Assembly (NCBI GenBank): GCA_029948255.1
Contig: JALIZF010001697.1
Coordinates: 186,001-250,000, forward strand
Direction of reading: 5' to 3'
From: Telmatactis stephensoni
Taxonomy: Eukaryota; Cnidaria; Anthozoa; Actiniaria; Isophelliidae
DNA length: 64,000 nt
The position numbers and the translations under genes are program-made. The notes beneath the pieces were generated by a model. It saw only the letters and a program-made list of their open reading frames with translations. It was not told where the DNA came from and did not search any database. Below are positions 33,134-44,000 of the stretch, in pieces (the stretch's first letter is position 1; each line of letters opens with the position of its first letter).

Positions 33134-33749
33134 GAAGAAGAAGAAGAAGAAGAAGAAGAAGAAGAAGAAGAAGAAGAAGAAGAAGAAGAAGAAGAAGAAG
33201 AAGAAGAAGAAGAAGAAGAAGAAGAAGAAGAAGAAGAAGAAGAAGAAGAAGAAGAAGAAGAAGAAGAAGAAGAAGAAGAAGAAGAAGAAGAAGAAGAAGA
33301 AGAAGAAGAAGAAGAAGAAGAAGAAGAAGAAGAAGAAGAAGAAGAAGAAGAAGAAGAAGAAGAAGAAGAAGAAGAAGAAGAAGAAGAAGAAGAAGAAGAA
33401 GAAGAAGAAGAAGAAGAAGAAGAAGAAGAAGAAGAAGAAGAAGAAGAAGAAGAAGAAGAAGAAGAAGAAGAAGAAGAAGAAGAAGAAGAAGAAGAAGAAG
33501 AAGAAGAAGAAGAAGAAGAAGAAGAAGAAGAAGAAGAAGAAGAAGAAGAAGAAGAAGAAGAAGAAGAAGAAGAAGAAGAAGAAGAAGAAGAAGAAGAAGA
33601 AGAAGAAGAAGAAGAAGAAGAAGAAGAAGAAGAAGAAGAAGAAGAAGAAGAAGAAGAAGAAGAAGAAGAAGAAGAAGAAGAAGAAGAAGAAGAAGAAGAA
33701 GAAGAAGAAGAAGAAGAAGAAGAAGAAGAAGAAGAAGAAGAAGAAGAAA
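33134..33749. repeat. (GAA)n expansion, about 205 units
   Basis: A pure GAA repeat of about 615 bp. Copy B has only four to five units at the same place. The Lys, Arg and Phe runs that it encodes in open frames are not proteins. Confidence 0.97.
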
Positions 33750-34861
33750 TATTTATCAGCAGAGTAGTGAATTAAAACTTTTGAAACGTTAAGTAAGATG
33801 TTTAAAAGCGAAGCTTGTGCTTTCGACGCCACTTCAGCCTTGATCACAGTAGTGACGTGCATTGGCTTTTGGACCACGTGACTGTAGTAGATTGTCCCAC
33901 GCACTGATGAGAAAGGTGGCGTCGCCTCCATCTCAGTTTAAATTCGGGGCACTGACCGGATGTGGACGAGCCATTCTCAATAGTGTATGGGTAGCCAGAA
34001 TTTTTTCGGAGGTAAGCAAGCCACTGAAAAGACCTCTCGGCCAGAGAAAATGATTCTGAATCTCTAGTTCATCAATATTTCACTAGTGTTTCTGATCTCG
34101 TCAGTTGATATTGCAGCGACACCAATCGTGTTCTTGATCCCCATTCACTAGCTATGATTTGGGAAATTTTAATCTTGTATGCAATGGATGTAAAAGAACG
34201 CACGCATCATTCTTTGATGGTCACAGATTTCCTGGTGGCTGCGGGGCCTACTATAAACATCACAAGTAATTAGTATAATGTCCGAGCGGGGACTGTGGAA
34301 GAGTCTATAGGGCTACTCCAGAACAAGACCTTCTATCATTAGTTCAAAAAGTATTGACAGCCATTCAAAATATTGACGAATCTTAACATTTTATTTATTT
34401 TTCTGCGCATTAATTTTGAATGGGCGGGAAAGCGTTTTAGAGCCACTGCAACCACAATAAGGACACCATAGGCTCTTCAGGCTCATATACAAGTCAGTGA
34501 AGGCTTAAAGAACAAAATCTCAAATCCCGCCAATGTTTGGTGCATGCATCACAGACAGAGATATAATGCCCCTGCACTTTGGGAGAAGTGACATTTTGAT
34601 CAGCGCAGAAAAACCATCGTTTTGGTAAATATCTCCATGCAAGAAGCTTTAGTAACGTGACAAGGTTTTGTAAAACGTTTTTGACTAATGGAAGCACAAA
34701 TATAGCACTTTCAGGTTTTTGACGTATCATTGTCAATTAAAATGAAAACAGTAGCTTTGCAGTCTTTCCATCATGCTGGAATAGCCTCCTTTATATGATG
34801 CCGCATTAAAACGAGGCCATTCCCACTTTATCCACATTTAAAACTAGTGTGCTCATAAATA
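33750..34861. other. End of block C and unique flank
   Basis: Up to 34372 it matches copy B. Beyond that, a minus-strand frame at 34494-34736 (WRYLPKRWFFCADQ...CDACTKHW) is open, but I recognise no family and see no splice structure. Confidence 0.4.
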
Positions 34862-35001
34862 CAGTCAAAGCTCTCTTTGCGACCACTATCGCTATTAGCA
34901 ACCAGCTCTAGGTACGACCACCACCCTGTTAGTGTTGTCACTCAAACTCTGCCAGGTAATCAAAAGCTTCCGTAAGCCACCGCTCACGAGAGCTTCGACT
35001 G
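34862..35001. mobile_element. Tc1/pogo-type MITE with TA flanks
   Basis: It begins CAGTCAAAGCTCTCTTTGCG and ends with the inverse CACGAGAGCTTCGACTG, with TA on both sides. CAGTCGAAGCTCTCG-like ends are typical of pogo-type miniature elements. Length 140 bp. Confidence 0.7.
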
Positions 35002-35316
35002 TATTAGGCTCGTCAATATGAAACAAATTGTAATAAAACGTCGAATAAACATGTTTAAATTGTTTATTTTTTGTTCCTTTTGGTAGTGATGGGGAATGGT
35101 ACAGAGCTTAGCGCAACATGCTTTCTATGCTATTCATATGGTGTATATATACCTTATGTCAACATTATTGCTATAATTACAATAAATGTGTCTTGTGGTG
35201 TTGAGCACCAACTCTAGGGTTTCAAGGTAGCAAGGCACTCAGTCAAACGTTGGTCTTTGCATGAGTCGTGCGTGATGTTGGATTAATGGAATTTGGTCAA
35301 ACAGCCGTGTCAGACT

Positions 35317-35476
35317 AAGGGTACTTCCACACCAATCCAAGTACATTAAAAACGCATCCTTTTTTGCTACCGTTTCACCTTTTATCCGCACAAAAACGGC
35401 GTACGTTTTAGGGGGCGAAAACTGAAAAAAAGTCACTTTTAAAAATCTATCGGCATTAGTATGGATGTAGCCTTAG
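35317..35476. mobile_element. MITE-like element with CTAAGG(G/C)TAC ends
   Basis: CTAAGGGTACTTCCACACCA is inverted at the right as TATGGATGTAGCCTTAG. The centre has AAAACGG(C)GTACGTTTTAG-type sequence. Non-coding. Confidence 0.55.
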
Positions 35477-37464
35477 TATGACACGTGACAGTTTGCAGCT
35501 GGTTTTACAGCTATCGAAAGTTTGGCAGCTAGGGACTGTCCTGTTATGCGACATAAGAAGGACTTTTCGGACCGATCTACTTTTCCTGAACATTTGTGAT
35601 TAATTTAATCGAAAGAATCTGGTTTCACCAGAATTGCATTTAGGTACGACTCATGTAAAAACAACATTTAAGCTCAGACTAATGCATGTATGATATGCAT
35701 GTATATATTAAGGCTATTAAAGATCACCTACAAGCTATATTAAGCAGTAAATAGACATGCAGTAAACTAACCGTTATCTGCGCGATGAAAAACTCTAGCA
35801 ATGGCCACAAGCAGTTTTCAGTAAACGCTAATCATGTTGGAAACGAGAAGAAACCTGGGTTCTAGTCGCACTCGCAAAGCATCGATGGATTTTCTGGGGA
35901 GACAGATCGCAACAAACAAGGCTACAAAATGAAGCGAAAGCAGCCATGTTGGATGACAGGATCAATAAAACATTTTACAATAGAAGGAATCCAGTCTTCA
36001 GGGAAAACAGAGCCTTTTGTTTTGCCGTTCAACATGGCTGCTGTCACGTGACGGTGCAAAGCCTCTATTTTTCAAAATGTCTCATTAAAACCGTTGCGTC
36101 ACTTGAAATAACTACGTCTTTTCATCTTTTCTAGATTACTTGCACTACCTGCCATATTTGTTTGTTGTCCCTCCAAACGGTTCATAGATGCTTTGCGATC
36201 GCAACTCGAGTTCCCTTTCGATTCGAACATGGCGAATTGAAAAGTAAAACCTAAAAGCAAACATGGGTAAAATGGTCATGACATGTACAAAAATATTCTA
36301 AAGTCTAAACTTTAGACTTTCAAACTTTAAACATTTGAAAAGTTAATCATCGCGAGTATAACAAGTTCATATAGAAAATATCTTTTCGAATTTTTTTTAA
36401 GTTTAAAGACATTCCTGGACATTCTCTATCCCATCAGACATAGCGGGTCAGCAACTAGACCGCAAAATAACTCGCAAAGCATGCCGGTATGTCCGCTGAA
36501 TGGTGTATTGTTTTGCCGTTTGTTTATCGAGTTTCGACATGCCAAATAACGAGTGTTATACAGTCTAGAAAGAAACAGAACCCACTTTGTCTGGACCGTC
36601 CAAGAGTAACTGCAATTCTTCAACCTTTCTACAATTCTTATTATTTCAATATTTTTTACAAAACTATATTACTACAAAATGTACAAAAAAGCCCGGTATT
36701 CCACCAAGGACCAGGCTGTTTAGTTTATGTTTTATTGGACTGTATAGATACCTTATCAACATGGAGTGCAATTACCATGAAATTGGCAGGGACTTGCCAG
36801 TCTCTTTCGCGTTCCTTTACAGCGTAAATTGTTTTGCGTTTTTTCCCTGAGGTGCCAATCACCTTTTGGGCAGGGCTATCAGCCTCAAACAGGGAGAACC
36901 TCCATCCAAAATTAGGTAACCACGATCAAGGTATAATTATCGCTGTAGACCAAAGCCTCGCTTACGATACAGTAACTATGTTATTGAACATTTCTATAAA
37001 TTATATTGACAATCAATTCGATCACCGTTTTAGAGACTATTAAGACATGATGTGTTGGGTTTCCTGTGTCAGTCCAACACAGCGCATGTCAGGTTCGTAC
37101 ATTACAGTACGTGTACGTCTGGTGGTCCAACGTGAACTACACGATATTTAAATATTAAATAACTCTTATTACCACATATAGTATTTACATTGTTCTTTAG
37201 AAAAAACATTAAATAACAGTCATGCAGAACATCATTCAATAACGCTACAAACAACATCTTAACGACATGTCTCAGTTCTTATGCTGGCAGCAAGGGACTG
37301 GGACAAATACCAAAAATGCCCGCGAGAGACAGGGCCCAACGTTCCTTTTTACAACACCTAAACCTCTATAACCTTTCAGTAATTCTGCTCAATTTAAGTC
37401 TTATACTTTTCTCTTATTCTACAATAACATTAGAAATTGCTCTAGAATAATAACTATAAATAAA
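35477..37464. other. Region downstream of the Jagged-like gene
   Basis: No gene supported. The first few hundred bases left of 37465 must hold the 3' untranslated region of the minus-strand Jagged-like gene, but I see no canonical AATAAA on that strand between 37200 and 37464. Short open frames at 36489-36850 are unrecognised. Confidence 0.45.
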
Positions 37465-37898
37465 CTATACAATAATTTCTATTTGCGTACTGTTTCGATG
37501 AACCCGAAATCTTCTCCACTCGTCTTTGGCCCCTTCTTCCTTAGGGGAGAGGGGTGGTGAGAGAACGGGAGGAGTTGAACACATCGACGCTGAGTCGAGC
37601 AAACTCGCTCGATTGTAATCAAAGTTTCTTAACTCTGTAGACTGTGATGATGCTGATGATTGCGATGATGATGTTGAGTCGGATGATGTTTGATTATAGT
37701 ATTTGCGTCCATCACTTGTAACTTTCTCTAGAGGAATGTTGCGCATCTTTTTAAGTGGTGCGCGTCCGTCTAACAAGGCCTCTTCTCTTCTTTTTCTGTC
37801 TCGCCATTTTCCACGAATACATAGTATTAAAAGTAACATGGCAGCCAGTACGACAAGAGATGCGATAAGAGGTATGAGGTAGGCTGGTGCTTCTTCAT
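37465..37898 (-). CDS. JAG: Jagged-like exon 22: transmembrane helix and cytoplasmic tail
   Basis: [20 protein letters not shown] is the membrane helix, followed by [13 protein letters not shown] as stop-transfer. The tail has several lysines (possible ubiquitination sites for Mind bomb-driven endocytosis), a Ser-rich stretch, and the end TQIEIIV before the stop. Confidence 0.95.
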
Positions 37899-38013
37899 CT
37901 GTAAAATACAAACAATTTAATTACAAAAATGCATACATACTGACCATCTACACTCCATATAACTCATCAACCAATCAACAGGTTAAATGAAAAACAGACA
38001 GACAGACCGACAG

Positions 38014-38044
<31 letters not shown>

Positions 38045-41000
38045 GCAGACAGGCAAACTGCCTGGTCGACCGACACTGTCGATAAGACTGAATCAAAGTT
38101 TTGTTCTTCATACATACTTTTGTCCTTATGTAAAGATAAGGTGAGAGAACGCTCGACGGAGACCTCTTCAACGGCCACCAACACGTTGTACAACGTGATA
38201 TTGATTCCTCCTTTGTGATCTTTGTATGAATTAATGAATTGTGCGAGATCATTGGCTGCTTCCTCGGCCATACCCGACTTGGACGTACTTGCCTAACAAC
38301 AGAATGAATAAATAAATGAATAAATTCAGAAACAAAACAAACAAACAAACAAAAAAACAAAGGAGGGAGGGGAGGGAAATGGTGAAAGAAGGGAGTGAAG
38401 GGAAGAAAGAGAGTAGGAAGGAATCGCAGGCAGGCAGGCAGGCAGGCAGGAAGGAAGGAAGGGATGCTATCCAACTCTCCTGACATGTGATGGTTTACAG
38501 CTAGCACTTACCACTGACACGACGACCGTTGTAGTATCTCGTCGTACTATTTTCTCTTTTGGTGTTTTTCCACCACAAAGTAAGCGAATATGAGCTTTGA
38601 CAGCGTGTTTCTGTAGTATGGGGAGATAGCGCAACTGGCGGCAAAACTCTGCCATAATCGTTCCCTGTAAAACAACCAAGTTCTTTATTAGCATCTTGTG
38701 TAGATGTTACACTAGCACTACGTCGGCTTTGTTAAACACTCCTAGCTATATTATCGTTAGTGTTTTTACAACGTGTTCTACTCTTTCTTTAATTACTCGA
38801 AACCGTAACTAACGAGAACACGTTAACATTTGCCGCTCAATAGAGGACGAAACACTTCCAATAAGTGTTTCATCGGAAACTATCATCATCATGAACGTCA
38901 CACAGTAATAATGTACAATCGGTAGTTGAAAAACAACTGATAGTGCAATCAATCAAGACATAGATCCACTAACACATACCTTAGGGATTTTTTGCACATT
39001 CAACAATATGTTGATTTTAGCACAGTCACCGCTGAGAACTGTTGTATTAGGTAAACAGACATCATCTCCAATGATGCCTCCACCAACCGATGTACTTTTC
39101 ACCCCGGTGCATTCTCCATATGTAGCGCACGGAGGCTTTAAACAACCACCCTCTTTAGCTTTGCAGACGTCGCCCAATCCACAAGCATTGTGAGCAGAAG
39201 CCCTGCTGGCGTTGTAGCAGTTTTTAGGTCCACATAAGACTTTTGTGCAGGTTCGTGTCCCTTTGTTACATGTACAAGTGTTGCAGTCTTCTTTTGTTGT
39301 TTCTTTGTTACTGTAGATACGACCACCAACTCTACACAGGTCAGGGTCATCAACTGTAATAAACAGGCAAGGGTCGTTAAGTTTAACAAATTTCATTAGG
39401 GACTAGTTAGGCCTGGTTTTCACTAGCGACGCAAGCAGTATAATGCTCCGTTTTCAATTCATTGAGATAGCACTGATGCAAGCACAAGCGCAAGCACAAG
39501 ATAAAAAGGAAATTTTTGATCCTCGTGCTTGGGTTTATGCTTGCGTCGTAGTGAAAACCAGGTTTTGGGGAGGAGAGAGAAGGAGCTGGGGGAAAATAGG
39601 GTTGGAGCATCGAAAATGAAATAATACGCTTTTCGAATAAGAGTTGCATTTACGCTTGGAACTAGCCCCCCCCCCTAAAAATATCAAATAAATGTAACGC
39701 AGCGACAGAACGAGACATGAGATGACGAATATATCACATCCTTTGATTGCGTGACAAACACATTACAACGCCACGTTGAGAAAGTCTTTTAGCTGTTTCC
39801 ATGTTATGCTCTTCATTGCGAACATCATTCGTCAAAGCACGCCGCGACCCCTTTCACGTTCTGTTAGCTAAATATATTAGAATCGCCTGAGGGACTTACA
39901 AATAGAAGTAATGCCTTAAGGCGTTGCGCTGTTGCACGCTGAAACTTTTATCTGAAACTTGTGTCTTCTCTCGCATCGGCGATTGAGACCAGTTTCAGAG
40001 AAAAGTTTCAGCGTGTAACAGCGCCTTTATGCATTATTTATGATGACTAATGACAAGGACTGCTCCAGGGCATTGCGCACTTAAAGTGTTTCTCTCACTA
40101 AAACATGGGAGGCATTGCGTTCTTCATTTTAGAAAACCATAAAAAGGTGATTAATTTAGTAATACCTATAGAAAGATAGATTAGACAGGTTAAATTACCT
40201 TCACATCTTGAGCCAATTTTTCCCGAAGGACACAGGCACTGATATCCAGCAATCTTATCAATACATGTAGCTGAACCAACACAAGGGGATGATGCACACT
40301 CATCAATGTTAATTCTACAGTCAGGTCCAGTAAAACCAGGAGAACAAGCACAGACTCTAAACCCTACCATATCGACACAACGACCTCCATTATAACAAGG
40401 GTTCTTTGCACAGTCGTCCTCATCTGGAAATACCAAATAAGCATATTTAACAAATAGATTAAATTTTTTCGTGCGTTTGCACCCTAGTAGATGCACAGAT
40501 GACGTCATAATATAGTAAGAACAGAGTACTGTTGGTCTCACCAAATTTTGACGTCTAATCGTGAACCGTAAAAGAAGTTAGTCGTTCGTTAAACGTTGTT
40601 CTAGCAACAATTTTTCATTTGGAAAGCACCAGGAGCAATTGTTAAGACTTTTATGAGTATTATTTTGTTGCTTGGCACCGACAAATAGAGGCGGCGGTCT
40701 TGTGCGGTAAAGCAGAAGGATCCTAAGACGATGAACATTAATTATTAAGCTTTCTGTTCACCGTAACGGAAGAAATTAGCCGTTATCGTAAAAAATCTAA
40801 AATAGTAACCGTTAACCGCAAAAAGCCACCACCCCATCGAGACTCTCTTTTTAATAGACAACAACAACAACACAACACTGACATGGTCACGGCACGGCGC
40901 GGTCCGTTTCACAATGATAGGAAATGTGCTAATCTAGCTAGCAAACGATAGGGATGGAAAGGGGAAATTAAAGAAGCAATTTGGACTTATGTCGCCTGCC

Positions 41001-44000
41001 TCGATGTGACGTATATAATGTTCTTACTTTTCTCGCAGTAAAATCCTGTCCAGCCATTTTTACACAAGCAGTTCACACCACCCCCAGGTCTGTCGGTGCA
41101 TGTTGCGTCATTTTGACAAGGTTTTGTGTAGCACGTCCCTGTCTCTGTTTAACACAAGAGATGATAACGATTAGAACAATATCATGGGATAAATAACTCT
41201 GATTTATGACGGACATTTGATGAACTTAAAATATTGCAATAAAATATACATCTACCCGCTCTCCAATCTGTCACTATTCTCCCCTCGTGTAATGAAGAAA
41301 AGAAAAGAAAAGAAAAGAAGAGAAGAGAAGAGAAGAGAAGAGAAGAGAAGAGAAGAGAAGAGAAGAGAAGAGAAGAGAAGAGAAGAGAAGAGAAGAGAAG
41401 AGAAGAGAAGAGAAGAGAAGAGAAGAGAAGAGAAGAGAAGAGAAGAGAAGAGAAGAGAAGAGAAGAGAAGAGAAGAGAAGAGAAGAGAAGAGAAGAGAAG
41501 AGAAGAGAAGAGAAGAGAAGAGAAGAGAAGAGAAGAGAAGAGAAGAGAAGAGAAGAGAAGAGAAGAGAAGAGAAGAGAAGAGAAGAGAAGAGAAGAGAAG
41601 AGAAGAGAAGAGAAGAGAAGAGAAGAGAAGAGAAGAGAAGAGAAGAGAAGAGAAGAGAAGAGAAGAGAAGAGAAGAGAAGAGAAGAGAAGAGAAGAGAAG
41701 AGAAGAGAAGAGAAGAGAAGAGAAGAGAAGAGAAGAGAAGAGAAGAGAAGAGAAGAGAAGAGAAGAGAAGAGAAGAGAAGAGAAGAGAAGAGAAGAGAAG
41801 AGAAGAGAAGAGAAGAGAAGAGAAGAGAAGAGAAGAGAAGAGAAAAGAAAGGAAAGAAGGAAAGGAAGAGAAAGAGCAGAAAAGAAAAGAAAAGAAAAGA
41901 AAAGAAAGAAAAGAAAAGAGCAGAAAAGAAAAGAAAAGAAAAGAAAAGAAAAGAAAAGAGCAGAAAAGAAAAGAAAAGAAAAGAAAAGAAAAGAAAGGAA
42001 AGGAAAAGAAAAGAAAAGAAAAGAAAAGAAAAGAAAAGAAAAGAAAAGAAAAGAAAAGAAAAGAAAAGAAAAGAAAAGAAAAGAAAAGAAAAGAAAAGAA
42101 AAGAAAAGAAAAGAAAAGAAAAGAAAAGAAAAGAAAAGAAAAGAAAAGAAAAGAAAAGAAAAGAAAAGAAAAGAAAAGAAAAGAAAAGAAAAGAAAAACA
42201 ATGAAAATAACAAAACCAGAAGATAAAAACAACAGGAAAAGAGAGAATATAAACCGTGAAATAATCATCAGTATAAACAATTATATTTCTCACCGGGAAA
42301 TACGCAACAATTAAAAACAATATCAATCAAAAATGAAGAAAATCCTGACTTGATAAGAAATGAAATTCCGATTACTAATTCAATTCTTTGAAAAGCTTCT
42401 GAAACTGGATAACAAATGAAGCGAAATAATTAAACGCGCTGAAAGGTGGAAAGAAAAACCTATTACGCCTTTTTCTAAAAGCCTTCGGTGATGTTATTTA
42501 TAGTATAATTTATGGTCGTTGCCGAACTACTGTGAAAGGTAAAGCTAATCACTGGAAGTCGGCTTTTGTTTGAGTTTGACTCGTTATCGTGACTCAAACC
42601 GATCAACAACTTTTGCACCTGTCTGGGAAAAGCATTTCCTTCAAATAATAAAATACCAAAAAAAATGAAAGTAATCAAACAAAAACTGTGCTAAAAAGAA
42701 GTTATTTCTCGGCCCAAAATTTTGATAATTTATCGGTGCGTTCGTTACTAGTAAGCACGATTTTCTATATCAACAACGATAATCGAAAACAACATCAGAA
42801 GCGAGTCATTATAAGCCAAATATCACAATAGATCTTATTCATACTTTTATAATGATAATTTTTTGTCTAAAGTTCGCCGTTAATGCTCTTAGTCAAGGTT
42901 GTTTAAAAAGCTGGGAGGATTCTATAATTGACGGACAGAATAGGTAACAAACAAACTACTCGACATCAACATGTAAACAAAGCACTCAACATGCATATTT
43001 AACGCACACACTGATCGTAAAAATAAACGTTTAAAAAAATTCACAGCGGTGACAAAAATAGAGAATCAATATAGATATCTTCTTATATAATGCAACAAAT
43101 ATTCCTTCAAGTCGCTAGAGGGGTTGAGGAATTGCGACAAACAGAACGGTTGAAATCCGTGTATGCATATTCAATGGTTATGATGGCATGTTCAAATAGT
43201 AGTTATTACCTAGCTGACAGGTACGCCCGCTATAACCTTTACGACATAAACAACGGAAATTGGTTCCACCATCATCCTGGCAAGTTCCATTGTTCTGACA
43301 TGGGTTGCGTTCACAGTGTGAAGTCCCTACAAAATAAACCAATAATAACTATAGACAACAGTTCATGACAGGCGCGGGTTGTGAGGGGGAGGGGAGGGGG
43401 GTTAATAAAATAAATATACCTAAAAGTGATGTACTGCCACAGCAGTCTGGTGTTATGTCGTTATTATTAGGGGACGTGCGCTTTCCTTTTGATTGACTCC
43501 AAAAACAACGCATATATTTCAAAATAACAACAAGTTGGTAAATGTCAGAGGGGCTATACTATGGGGTGAGGGGTGAGGATGGGTCTTTACTCACTAGAAG
43601 TACAAGTTTGCCTTGAGGGGGGTGGGGTGGCTAAAAATTTATTACTCACTTGAACTGCAGGTTTTGCCTTTCCAAGGCCGAGGACAGCTACACACGAAAT
43701 CGTTCAAAAGATCTGCACAAGTTCCATTGTGTTTACAAGGGCTACTTTTACAGTCATCAGTATCTGCATCATAATAAAAATATATGAATTAGTTAAAAAC
43801 ATTTTGTTTACATAATAACGTATACAATATGTTGTTTCAAAAACGATGTCAAAGAAGATACTATATTAGTGAACAAATACCCGCCCTGATAATGAAGTAA
43901 CCGCAGTTACAGTTGACAACGGTACAGATGTATGGTACAAGGAAAGATAATCAGCAATTGCATAGTTGCAAAGATAAAGCTACTTTGGGTTTTGATCACG

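Larger units (their letters stand above)
25072..34372. repeat. Duplicated block, copy C
   Basis: Collinear with A and B. Private features are a composite insertion (25687-26439), a TTAA element (27582-28743), a Harbinger-like MITE (32459-32918), about 2.5 kb of unique sequence with tandem repeats (29190-31680), and a (GAA)n expansion. It follows B directly in head-to-tail order. Confidence 0.85.

Noticed and set aside
33075..33931. Long open frames of Lys, Arg or Phe
   Set aside because: They only translate the (GAA)n repeat.
33862..34053. Open frame beginning MAFGPRDCSRLSHALM
   Set aside because: The matching region of copy B is not kept as an open frame with the same ends; likely repeat sequence.
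34494..34736. Minus-strand frame with Cys pairs (CDACTKHW)
   Set aside because: A possible zinc-binding look, but only one C-x2-C pair and no family resemblance.
41182..42326. Four open frames of 340-365 codons in all registers ([15 protein letters not shown])
   Set aside because: They are translations of a pentamer repeat within an intron of the opposite-strand Jagged-like gene.
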